From the NCBI RefSeq assembly GCF_000518885.1, contig NZ_JAEL01000013.1, positions 1 to 53,971 of the forward strand: a DNA stretch of 53,971 nucleotides. The letters run 5' to 3'. This DNA comes from Bacillus sp. J33. Lineage in GTDB: Bacteria > Bacillota > Bacilli > Bacillales > Cytobacillaceae. The notes below the pieces were generated by a model. That model did not search any database. It saw only the letters and a program-made list of their open reading frames with translations, and was not told where the DNA came from. The translations under genes were made by a program, and so were the position numbers. This document shows positions 35,869 through 43,015 of this stretch, in pieces; the stretch's first letter is position 1, and each line of letters starts with the position of its first letter.

Positions 35869-36963
35869 TTATGTGTTTAAGTAAAGCGGAAGTTCAATTT
35901 TAAATATTGTTCCTTCACCAGGATGAGAACAAATGATAATGCTGCCGCCATGTTCTTCTATTATTTTCTTGCAAATTGACAATCCAATGCCTGTTCCGTT
36001 CTTTTTAGTTGTATAAAAAGGGACAAATAATTGGTCAATAGTCTTTTGTGTCATTCCCGGGCCGTTATCCTCTACCGTAATACAGGCTTTTTTCCCATTG
36101 GTTTCAGCTGCAATAAGAATTCTGCCATCAGGGATTTTCCCATTTTGCAGGGCTTCCAGCGCGTTTTTTAAAATATTTACCAAAACCTGTTTAATCTGTT
36201 TGCTATCGCCATAAACCGCTGGATGTGCATCAGAAGTCTGGATTGAGAGATTAATATTTTGGAGATGGGCTTCGCTTTCAAATAAGATCGTCATTTCTTT
36301 AATTAGTTTATTTAACGATATGGCTGTTTTCTTATTTTCCTGCGGTTTAGCGGCATTTAAAAACTCGTAGATTATATCGTTGGCCCTATTGATTTCTTCC
36401 AAAGCAATTTCTGCATATTGTTCTTTTCCGATATCATGTAAGTAGGGCTTTAAGAGCTGGATAAAACCTTTAACTGTTGTCAATGGATTCCGTATTTCAT
36501 GTGCAATGCCAGCAGCAAGCTGTCCGACGTTGGCCATATAGTCCGAAGCAAGTGAAGATTCATGAATCTCTCTTGCGGTTTTTTCAAAGTACTTCTTTTT
36601 TTCCAGAAGTTCCAGATTGAATTGAAGCAGTTTTTTTTCGACACGGTCAGCTATATTCTTAAATTCCAGGTTATCGATTAATAGGGGAAAGCAGAATAAA
36701 TGAAAACGGCTTTCTTCATCCTCTACTGGATAAATCCGATAGGGTAAATACCTATTTTCATTTTTTAATTTAAATACTGAATTCCCGTCTCCGGTTAATA
36801 GGGTCTTAAAGCCGCTTACTTCTTCGCATGGCAATAAATCGGTAAATAATTGACCTGCCAGTTTGCAGCTATTTTCTGAAGATGAAGATAGAATTTGATA
36901 ATCACTATTAATGAAAAAATAGGGAAAAGGCAATTTTTCTATTAGGCTTTTTGTAAAGTGCAT
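35869..36963 (-). CDS. PAS-containing sensor histidine kinase (sporulation-kinase type)
   Basis: The protein has 364 residues. A PAS-like domain covers about 1-100, followed by a coiled linker, the HisKA dimer helix with the phospho-acceptor His in AAGIAHEIRNPLTTVKGFIQLL (about 154), and the HATPase with N box LVNILKNALEAL, G1 VEDNGPGM and G2 GTGIGLSICKKI. No transmembrane segment or partner response regulator gene is visible. The HEIRNPLTTVKGF sequence is typical of KinA-E-type kinases that feed the Spo0 phosphorelay, so a sporulation or starvation input is likely, but this is inferred. Confidence 0.87.
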   Translation of the reverse strand: MHFTKSLIEKLPFPYFFINSDYQILSSSSENSCKLAGQLFTDLLPCEEVSGFKTLLTGDGNSVFKLKNENRYLPYRIYPVEDEESRFHLFCFPLLIDNLEFKNIADRVEKKLLQFNLELLEKKKYFEKTAREIHESSLASDYMANVGQLAAGIAHEIRNPLTTVKGFIQLLKPYLHDIGKEQYAEIALEEINRANDIIYEFLNAAKPQENKKTAISLNKLIKEMTILFESEAHLQNINLSIQTSDAHPAVYGDSKQIKQVLVNILKNALEALQNGKIPDGRILIAAETNGKKACITVEDNGPGMTQKTIDQLFVPFYTTKKNGTGIGLSICKKIIEEHGGSIIICSHPGEGTIFKIELPLYLNT

Positions 36964-37117
36964 ATAATAACCATCCTAACTTTAAAGTTTCGGCTGAGAC
37001 CATTTTTTAGTTTATGACTATCTTTTTGTGTAAGTAAAAAGTGATTTATCAGCCCTAAACTAATGTATGGCGAAAGATATCAGATTATGTTTATTTTTGT
37101 ATCGGAATTGTTCTATC
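36964..37117. other. Kinase promoter region and unassigned sequence
   Basis: First part of a 686-base gap (36964-37649). It holds the upstream region of the kinase gene and no open frame with a start signal. Confidence 0.5.
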
Positions 37118-37197
37118 ACTCCTCGGCGCGAACGTCGTGAGGTCTCCTCTGACATGCTTCTCCCCGCATGAGTCTCATGCCTTCTGCTCCATCAACA
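37118..37197. repeat. Degenerate Bacillus intergenic repeat, copy 2 (3' part)
   Basis: CCTCGGCGCGAACGTCGTGA is followed by GGTCTCC, CCCGCATGAGTCTCATGCC and TTCTGCTCCATCAACA. This is the 3' half of the same intergenic repeat family seen at 19484, here without the 5' part. GC content is well above the flanks. Confidence 0.6.
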
Positions 37198-37308
37198 CAT
37201 TGCTAACTTCATGACATATAAAAAGAAGGAATAGGTCTTATATGAATAGTATGATATTTTTGGAAACTAAAAATCAACAAAATGAAACGGCTTTGAAGAG
37301 AAAATAGA

Positions 37309-37425
37309 ATGGAAACAGATGATATGCTAAAACAATATCTTCTAGTTCAAAGTGATAAAATTAACGAAAAATGGATTTCCATAAGACGAGGGGAGGATCA
37401 CTCGTCAATCTATTCCAAATTGTAA
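37309..37425 (+). CDS. Possible small ORF or gene remnant (38 aa)
   Basis: METDDMLKQYLLVQSDKINE followed by KWISIRRGEDHSSIYSKL. It has protein-like composition but no good ribosome binding site, and sits in a 686-base gap next to a repeat remnant. It may be the 5' fragment of a decayed gene. The remaining sequence 37426-37600 shows nothing I can name. Confidence 0.25.
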   Translation: METDDMLKQYLLVQSDKINEKWISIRRGEDHSSIYSKL

Positions 37426-37604
37426 AAGTTATTTTCAATTCCAACCATAAGCTTATTAGAGAGTTATAGCCAATAGCCCTTTACATATAAAGGATCGGAA
37501 CCGTCAAGCATGGGCGAGGGAAGCAGGGAGAAAGAAGGGCAAGAATTGATGCTGGCCTAAACATATCGACCTTTCGACTTTGGCATTACACGAGTGGAAT
37601 AGCA

Positions 37605-37631
37605 AAAGCAGCAGAGAGATTCTGCTGCTTT
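37605..37631 (-). terminator. Terminator of plsY
   Basis: AAAGCAGCAGA and TCTGCTGCTTT pair perfectly over 11 bp. T-rich sequence follows on the minus strand. Confidence 0.8.
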
Positions 37632-37649
37632 ATATGTGGCAGTATTGAT

Positions 37650-38234
37650 TTAGCCAAGCCATTTAATCTTTGGCTCGGTCTTGTCTTTAATCCGTTTGAT
37701 ATTGGCTCTATGGCGATAAATAACAAAGAAGCCAAGTATGGAAACAACAATTATCAGAGGAATATCCCAAATAATCAGGGCATAAATAATTGCAGCTAAT
37801 GCAGCCAAAATGGAAGATAAAGATACATACTTCGTTATGTACAAGCTTAAAAAGAAAACACCCAATATAATAAGAAACATAAGAGGTTCATCGGCCAAGA
37901 GCACGCCCCCTGATGTTGCAACTGCTTTACCGCCGCGAAACCCCGCGAACAGTGGATACATATGCCCAACAACGGCAAAAACACCAGCCAATAACATGTG
38001 CATGTCCGATCCAAAGAAAAAAGGGAGGGCAGCAGCAAGCGTACCTTTCAGAATGTCTGCAATTGTTACGGCCATCCCTGCTTTTACACCGAGTGTCCGA
38101 AAAGTATTGGTTCCCCCTAAATTTCCGCTCCCGTGCTCACGGATATCCACTCCATAAAATGCTTTTCCGACAATTAAACCGGAAGGGATGGAACCAAGCA
38201 AATAAGCTAGAATGATTATAATGCCATAAATCAT
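37650..38234 (-). CDS. plsY: Acyl-phosphate:glycerol-3-phosphate acyltransferase
   Basis: This integral membrane enzyme makes lysophosphatidate, the first phospholipid precursor. The 194 residues have about five helices. The three family motifs are visible: [25 protein letters not shown] and [21 protein letters not shown] precedes the ATG. It is yneS in B. subtilis, where it is divergent from parE; here the L31B gene takes that place, so the colinearity ends at this point. Confidence 0.95.
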   Translation of the reverse strand: MIYGIIIILAYLLGSIPSGLIVGKAFYGVDIREHGSGNLGGTNTFRTLGVKAGMAVTIADILKGTLAAALPFFFGSDMHMLLAGVFAVVGHMYPLFAGFRGGKAVATSGGVLLADEPLMFLIILGVFFLSLYITKYVSLSSILAALAAIIYALIIWDIPLIIVVSILGFFVIYRHRANIKRIKDKTEPKIKWLG

Positions 38235-38459
38235 GAAAACTCTCCTTCATACTTTCTTCGTTACTATATTGTACCATGTAAATTAGAATCTACACCATGA
38301 CGTTTTAAAAAAGTAGAAATGATAAATTTTATACAAGTAAACTGTTTAGAACCTAGCGGATTATCAGAATGTTCTTTAATCATAATAATTTCGATCTATT
38401 TTTTGTTTTAGGTGACTAGCAATGATATTAGACCAGAAAAATAAAACTTTACCACTTGC

Positions 38460-38480
38460 AAAACGTAATGATTTCGATTA
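38460..38480 (+). promoter_or_regulatory. Zur-like operator upstream of rpmE2
   Basis: The core ACGTAATGATTTCGA differs from the Zur box core TCGTAATnATTACGA at two positions, and the flanks match at most positions. It lies 35 bases before the start codon, where it would overlap the promoter. Confidence 0.7.
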
Positions 38481-38515
38481 TCATCTATTTAATAATAATT
38501 ATTTGAGGTGATACC

Positions 38516-38776
38516 ATGAAACCGAATATTCATCCAGACTATCATAAAGTTGTATTTATGGATCTGAACAGCGGGTATAAGTTTTTAACAGGCTCTACAA
38601 AAAAATCAAATGAAACAATCGAATGGGAAGATGGACATACTTATCCCTTAATAAAGGTAGAAGTTAGTTCTGATACTCATCCCTTTTACACAGGAAAACA
38701 GAAGTTCACAGACAAGGGCGGAAGAGTGGATCGCTTCCTGCAAAAATATAAATTAAAGGAAAAAGGTAAAATTTGA
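38516..38776 (+). CDS. rpmE2: Ribosomal protein L31 type B (zinc-free)
   Basis: This 86-residue L31 starts [20 protein letters not shown] and contains [23 protein letters not shown]. It lacks the CxxC zinc ribbon of the primary L31. In bacilli such paralogues are made when zinc is short and replace the zinc-containing form, releasing zinc. TGAGGTGAT precedes the ATG. The Zur-like operator upstream fits this role, and a zinc-free S14 gene follows. Confidence 0.95.
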   Translation: MKPNIHPDYHKVVFMDLNSGYKFLTGSTKKSNETIEWEDGHTYPLIKVEVSSDTHPFYTGKQKFTDKGGRVDRFLQKYKLKEKGKI

Positions 38777-38858
38777 TTTCCGATTTAAATTTTGAGTAAT
38801 GTTTTTAGTTAACCTGTGGGACTTGTAACGAAATGGGAAGGGTCTATTTATTGAATTT

Positions 38859-38879
38859 AAAACGTAATGATTTGGATTT
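38859..38879 (+). promoter_or_regulatory. Zur-like operator upstream of the S14 paralogue
   Basis: AACGTAATGATTTGGATTT has the same left half as the site before rpmE2. It differs from the Zur core TCGTAATnATTACGA at three positions and lies 15 bases before the S14 start codon. Confidence 0.6.
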
Positions 38880-38893
38880 AGGAGGTTTAGTTG

Positions 38894-39163
38894 ATGGCAA
38901 AAAAATCAAAAGTGGCTAAAGAGCTTAAAAGACAAAAACTAGTTAAACAATATGCTGAAAGAAGAAAAGAATTGAAAGAAAAAGGGGATTATGAAGGCTT
39001 GAGTAAGCTGCCCCGCGATTCTGCACCAAGCAGGCTCCATAACCGCTGTCAGGTTACCGGGAGACCTCGAGGGTATTTGAGAAAGTTTAAGATGTCACGT
39101 ATTGCTTTTCGTGAACTTGCACATAAAGGGCAGATTCCTGGTGTTAAGAAGTCCAGTTGGTAA
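38894..39163 (+). CDS. rpsN2: Ribosomal protein S14, zinc-independent paralogue
   Basis: The start is the ATG at 38894 (89 aa), with GGAGG 8 bases upstream. The long form begins [20 protein letters not shown] and contains [21 protein letters not shown], without the CxxC pairs of the 61-residue zinc-binding S14. This is the YhzA/RpsN2 type, which replaces the zinc form under zinc limitation. It follows rpmE2 and has its own Zur-like site. Confidence 0.95.
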   Translation: MAKKSKVAKELKRQKLVKQYAERRKELKEKGDYEGLSKLPRDSAPSRLHNRCQVTGRPRGYLRKFKMSRIAFRELAHKGQIPGVKKSSW

Positions 39164-39253
39164 ACAGGTGTTTCACCTGCAGGAATTTTATAGTTATCAT
39201 TTTTCCTTAATGCCAAACGATAACATTAATTGCATGAAGGTTGGAGCGTTAGC

Positions 39254-39607
39254 ATGAATGACAAAATGATGGAGGTTTTTACAAGAAGTATTGTTGCCTC
39301 TCTTCCGAAGAAAAGAAAAAGGGTATATCAGTTTATTGAAAAGTTAGAAGATCAGTTGGCACAGCAATCCAAAACGAAGGAGCATTTTTTAACCCTTCTA
39401 AAGGAACATTCTCCCCATCATCAGGCTGCAAGCCGCTTTCATTTGACAATCGATGAAACAGTTAGGCTGATGCATGATATTGAGGATGAAATTAGTGAGA
39501 AGCTGGAGATGAAATTACAGAAATATAAATGGATAGACTATACCGAAAAAGTTGAAATTCAGGATGATCATTCTAATAAAAAACAGTATTACCTGGTCAT
39601 TACTTAA
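39254..39607 (+). CDS. Hypothetical protein in the zinc-starvation cluster
   Basis: From the ATG at 39254 (117 aa, TTGGAG upstream) it begins MNDKMMEVFTRSIVASLPKK, and is rich in Lys, Glu and Gln with mostly helical content. The segment ASRFHLTIDETVRLMHDIEDEISEKL could form a helix-turn-helix-like hairpin. I do not recognise the family. It converges with the Fur-family gene and shares a bidirectional terminator with it. A CAGGTG/CACCTG hairpin at 39164-39178 separates it from rpsN2. Confidence 0.6.
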   Translation: MNDKMMEVFTRSIVASLPKKRKRVYQFIEKLEDQLAQQSKTKEHFLTLLKEHSPHHQAASRFHLTIDETVRLMHDIEDEISEKLEMKLQKYKWIDYTEKVEIQDDHSNKKQYYLVIT

Positions 39608-39611
39608 CTAA

Positions 39612-39644
39612 AAGGCAGCATCCTTATATACAGGAAGCTGCCTT
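39612..39644. terminator. Bidirectional terminator
   Basis: AAGGCAGC and GCTGCCTT pair perfectly, with A-rich sequence to the left and CTTTTT to the right. Confidence 0.8.
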
Positions 39645-39648
39645 CTTT

Positions 39649-40080
39649 TTAGTCCCTTGAAATTTCTGAACTGCATAAACAGCAAGTTCCATATATTTCG
39701 AAGCAACTATGATGGATGGTCGTATTATCAGAAAATAAAATTTTAGGAAGGAAGTAAGGAACGGTATGAACTTGACTGCAAGTCGTACATATGAAAATGG
39801 CAGTTTCAAACCCTTTTTTTAATTGATTGACCATAAAAAATTGTTTTTCGCCGTTGAGATACCTAGAATAAACGATTTTATAGGATTCAAGTATATTAAG
39901 GAAACGGTATATCATATCCAGACTGATGTCAGGGTAAATAGTTTGCATTAGTCTTTTTAGCTGTTGAGCAGTGTTAAACTTATTCTGTTCTGCCATAAGG
40001 ATAATTAAATGTTTTCGCTTTTCATTTAACTGAATGCCATTCGAATTTAGGATTTCGAACACTATTTGCAAAGAATCCAT
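39649..40080 (-). CDS. Fur-family regulator, atypical Zur-like paralogue
   Basis: This 143-residue protein has an N-terminal winged helix (LNEKRKHLIILMAEQNKFNTAQQLKR, PDISLDMIYRFLNILESYKIV) and a C-terminal domain with two CxxC zinc pairs (ICTTC and CCLC). The histidine-rich segment that normally precedes the first CxxC in Fur/Zur proteins (HHHxxxIC) reads KKGFETAIFIC here, so the usual sensory-site ligands are missing. The ATG at 40080 is preferred because GGTGAG lies upstream; a GTG at 40089 is in frame. Two Zur-like operators upstream suggest control by Zur or by itself. Confidence 0.82.
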   Translation of the reverse strand: MDSLQIVFEILNSNGIQLNEKRKHLIILMAEQNKFNTAQQLKRLMQTIYPDISLDMIYRFLNILESYKIVYSRYLNGEKQFFMVNQLKKGFETAIFICTTCSQVHTVPYFLPKILFSDNTTIHHSCFEIYGTCCLCSSEISRD

Positions 40081-40097
40081 TCTTCTCACCGTTTTAT

Positions 40098-40118
40098 AAA
40101 TAGTAATTATTACGATTT
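40098..40118 (-). promoter_or_regulatory. Near-perfect Zur box upstream of the Fur-family gene
   Basis: The 21-base site matches the Zur consensus at all but one fixed position; the core is TAGTAATTATTACGA against TCGTAATnATTACGA. It lies 18 bases before the start codon and probably overlaps the -10 element. Confidence 0.8.
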
Positions 40119-40170
40119 ATAGTCTAACCTATAAACAATTCATTTGTAAATACATTCTCCCTGTTTTTTC

Positions 40171-40185
40171 TCGTAATAATTCCGA
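40171..40185. promoter_or_regulatory. Second Zur box in the same intergenic region
   Basis: TCGTAATAATTCCGA differs from TCGTAATnATTACGA at one position, and TTTA follows as in the full box. It lies 91 bases from the Fur-family start and 130 bases from the DUF3243 start, so it could act on either divergent gene. Confidence 0.7.
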
Positions 40186-40314
40186 TTTACATGAACGCTT
40201 TATTCATGAAAATACTAATCTTTAAATAAACGGCAGCTATTTTGTTTGATAAAAAAATTCCAGGGTAAATATTTATTGTCACGGCATTCAAACCAATAAA
40301 AGGAGAGATGCAGC

Positions 40315-40638
40315 ATGGAACAAAATTTGAATCATTCAAATGGACAAGCAGAAAACGTAGAACAAAAGCTTAACAATATGGGAAGCGAAAAGAAAGAAGA
40401 AATTCTTTCAAACTTTGATGACTTTAAAGAATACCTAAGCGGCAAGGTATCCATGGGCAAAAAGATGGGCATGGGCGAAGAACAGCTTGCTAATACAGCC
40501 CAAAAAGCCGGTGATTACTTAGCTTCCAGCGAAGAGCCGCGCAATCGTGAAGAAAAGCTGCTTCAGGAGCTATGGAAAGTAGGCACTGAAGAAGAAAAGC
40601 ATAAGCTATCGCACATGCTTGTCAAACTAGTAGATTAA
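40315..40638 (+). CDS. DUF3243 protein (YmfJ-like)
   Basis: This 107-residue soluble helical protein contains LSNFDDFKEYLSGKVSMGKKMGMGEEQLAN and EEPRNREEKLLQELWKVGTEEEKHKLSHML, which mark the DUF3243 family. GGAGAGAT precedes the ATG. Function is unknown. It has its own terminator (AAGGCGCAGG and CCTGCGCTT, 40655-40680). A Zur-like site lies upstream in the shared divergent region. Confidence 0.82.
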   Translation: MEQNLNHSNGQAENVEQKLNNMGSEKKEEILSNFDDFKEYLSGKVSMGKKMGMGEEQLANTAQKAGDYLASSEEPRNREEKLLQELWKVGTEEEKHKLSHMLVKLVD

Positions 40639-40654
40639 TTAAATTAAATAAGCT

Positions 40655-40684
40655 AAGGCGCAGGTGTTGAGCCTGCGCTTTTAT
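40655..40684 (+). terminator. Terminator of the DUF3243 gene
   Basis: GGCGCAGG and CCTGCGCT pair around TGTTGAG, followed by TTTTATTTT. Confidence 0.85.
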
Positions 40685-40763
40685 TTTGCAGTTCGAAGCA
40701 TAAGTGGTTTTTAGTAGTCAAAAATGGCCAATATATAGGTATCTGATATTAGGGCGAGTGTCA

Positions 40764-41100
40764 GTGAAAAGGGTTCAGGATTTTATAAAAAGAAAAAGGG
40801 TATGGATCCCCATTTTGAGCCTGCTTCTTATAATATTTGCAACAATTTATTATCAAACAAGCAAACCTTTGCCGAATGGCCTTTCATTTGAGGGAGAAAT
40901 GTATTCAATTGAGAACATTCTTGAAAATTATTGCCCCGTCTCATTCTGAAATTATGCAGGATGTTGACAGGTATTTTATTAAGCTTTGGGAAAATAAAGG
41001 GGCTGTTTATACCCATCATTATCAAACGAATGAAATGCTTCCGGCCTTAAAGTATCTAACATATAGACTGCAGAAGTTTACGCATTTTACAACTTATTAA
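40764..41100 (+). pseudogene. Phospholipase D-like gene with large internal deletion
   Basis: A GTG at 40764 opens MKRVQDFIKRKRVWIPILSL, a membrane segment, then TSKPLPNGLSFEGEMYSIENIL, which looks like the N-terminus of a membrane-anchored PLD/cardiolipin-synthase-type protein. The frame ends at 40949. In another frame it continues IIAPSHSEIMQDVDRYFIKLW, then ENKGAVYTHHYQTNEMLPALKYLTYRLQKFTHF to 41100, which resembles the C-terminus of the same family. The HKD catalytic domains that should lie between (roughly 400 residues) are absent. The junction is near 40925. Confidence 0.6.
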
Positions 41101-41258
41101 ATAAATTTGCGTTAATTCCTTTAATATATTGAAACTTTTCTTATTCTTTTTTCGTTTTATAAGAGGGTAAGAGATTAAGTGAAAATTAGAAGCAAGCGAA
41201 ACAATCCCTTCCCATTTTCTGAACTTTTGGATACGATGATTTTGAGGGAGGATGCTGC

Positions 41259-42980
41259 ATGTCTGTTATTGAAACAATCAAGCAAAAATCCCCCGCAAAA
41301 AAATTCATTTTTGCGGGGCTTTTATTTGCTTTTATACTGATTCTTTCAAGTCTGTTTTTTCTGCTTTACCCTTTTGCATCAAAGGAGAAAGCACCCTATT
41401 TTAAAGGTGAGCACCCTATTTTATTTATGGGCTCTCAGCAAGGCAATGCGATTACAGAAGGAGAAACCGTTTATTTGCCGCTGTCTTTTCTGCAAGAGTT
41501 TATTGATAATACAATCATTTTTGACGAAAAATCGCAATCTATAATAATCACAACGAAAAATAAAGTTTTGCAGATGCCATCTGAATCTCTTGCATTTTAT
41601 GTAAATGGGAAGGCTATGGAGCTACCTTTTAGTATTTTTATACAAAAGGAGAAAGAGAAATATGTGGCGATTGAGCCTTTAGCAGATTATTATCCTATCG
41701 CTTATTCAGTTCTTCCTGACTCTGGAGCTGTTTGGATTCAGCAGGACGGGGAGGAACTAATGTACGGGCAGGTGGCTGATAAAAATGCACATGAAAAATT
41801 TCTGCGCCTGCGGATGGATGAGAGCCTGCAGTCTCCTTATACGGCTTCTGTTTCTCCTGAAGAAACAATTAGAATTGAAAAGGTTAAAGATGATTACTAT
41901 TTAGTAAGAAAAGAAGATGGAACGGCAGGATACATAAAAAAGGAATTTATAAGAAAAGGGAAAACAGACCGAGTGTCTGCCGGCTATACGGAAGAGGTGA
42001 AGCCTGTGCCTAAAATGGAAGGACCAATCCAGCTGACCTGGGAAGCTGTTTATTCAAACAATCCAAAGACTTCACAGATTCCAAAGATGCCTGGAGTCAA
42101 TGTGGTTTCGCCAACCTGGTTTGAACTTTCCAAAGAAGATGGGTCCATTAAAAATCGTGGCTCCATTGAATTTTCAAAATGGGCGCAGCAGCAAGGCTAT
42201 CAAATATGGGGCTTGTTTTCCAATGCATTTGACCCGAATATGACCCATGAAGCCTTCCAATCATTTGAAACAAGGCAGAAGATGATCCGCCAGCTTCTGC
42301 ACTTCAGCAAGCTGTATAAATTAAACGGCATTAATCTTGATATAGAAAATGTAAATCCGGAGGATGGGCACCTGATAACCCAGTTTGTGCGTGAGGCAAC
42401 TCCTTATTTTCATGAAGCTGGTTTGGTTGTTTCAATGGACATAACATTTATTTCATCGAGCGGGAATTGGTCTGCGTTTTATGAACGTGAAAAGCTTTCC
42501 GAAGTAGCAGATTATATGGTAGTAATGGCTTACGATGAGCATTGGGGAACTTCTCAAGTAGCAGGAAGTGTAGCCAGCCTTCCCTGGGTGGAGGAAAATT
42601 TGAGAGCTCTGCTGAAGGTAGTGCCCAATGAGAAGTTGATATTGGGTGTCCCATTGTATGCCAGGTTATGGGAGCAAAAAGATACAGGAGAGATTTCATC
42701 TAAAGCCTTATCAATGAGCAAGGTTAAAGAATGGCTTAGTGATAATAAAATAAATCCGGTTTATGATCAGCTGAGCGGACAGAATTACGCAGAATATTAT
42801 TCTGAAAAAGATAAAACTACTTACAAGATATGGCTTGAAGACGAGTTATCACTAAAAAAACGTGCTGATCTGGCAAGAAAGTATGAGTTGGCTGGACTAG
42901 CGAGCTGGAGCAGATTCTTTGCAGATGAAACAGCCTGGACGGCGCTGTCTTTGGACAATAGCCAAGTAACAAAAAAGTAG
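41259..42980 (+). CDS. Membrane-anchored GH18 family protein with SH3-like domain
   Basis: This 573-residue protein has an N-terminal membrane segment (about 15-38) and an extracellular part. A beta-rich region (about 50-170) and an SH3-like segment (YYLVRKEDGTAGYIKKEFI) precede the GH18 barrel (about 260-565). The GH18 motif reads LNGINLDIENV, keeping the Asp-x-Glu pair. DYMVVMAYDEHW, ILGVPLYARLW and LAGLASWSRFF are other family blocks. Relatives include spore cortex-lytic and cell-wall N-acetylglucosaminidase-like proteins. GGGAGGA precedes the ATG. A terminator-like hairpin lies inside codons 11-21. Confidence 0.85.
   Translation: MSVIETIKQKSPAKKFIFAGLLFAFILILSSLFFLLYPFASKEKAPYFKGEHPILFMGSQQGNAITEGETVYLPLSFLQEFIDNTIIFDEKSQSIIITTKNKVLQMPSESLAFYVNGKAMELPFSIFIQKEKEKYVAIEPLADYYPIAYSVLPDSGAVWIQQDGEELMYGQVADKNAHEKFLRLRMDESLQSPYTASVSPEETIRIEKVKDDYYLVRKEDGTAGYIKKEFIRKGKTDRVSAGYTEEVKPVPKMEGPIQLTWEAVYSNNPKTSQIPKMPGVNVVSPTWFELSKEDGSIKNRGSIEFSKWAQQQGYQIWGLFSNAFDPNMTHEAFQSFETRQKMIRQLLHFSKLYKLNGINLDIENVNPEDGHLITQFVREATPYFHEAGLVVSMDITFISSSGNWSAFYEREKLSEVADYMVVMAYDEHWGTSQVAGSVASLPWVEENLRALLKVVPNEKLILGVPLYARLWEQKDTGEISSKALSMSKVKEWLSDNKINPVYDQLSGQNYAEYYSEKDKTTYKIWLEDELSLKKRADLARKYELAGLASWSRFFADETAWTALSLDNSQVTKK
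41291..41323 (+). terminator. Terminator-like hairpin inside the GH18 coding region
   Basis: CCCCGCAAAAA (41291-41301) and TTTTTGCGGGG (41308-41318) pair perfectly over 11 bp with a 6-base loop and are followed by CTTTTATTTG. It lies 32-60 bases inside the gene, encoding KSPAKKFIFAGLL. It could end transcription early or be a by-product of codon choice. Confidence 0.65.
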
Positions 42981-42989
42981 TGAAAAATA

Positions 42990-43015
42990 GGCCGGGAGAA
43001 CTCCCGGCCTTATTT
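42990..43015. terminator. Bidirectional terminator between the GH18 gene and adeC
   Basis: GGCCGGGAG and CTCCCGGCC pair perfectly around AA, with TTATTTTT to the right and a T-rich run on the minus strand. Confidence 0.92.

Noticed and set aside
37426..37600. Possible structured RNA or tRNA in the gap before plsY
   Set aside because: No cloverleaf arms, T-loop motif or conserved stem pattern could be found by eye.
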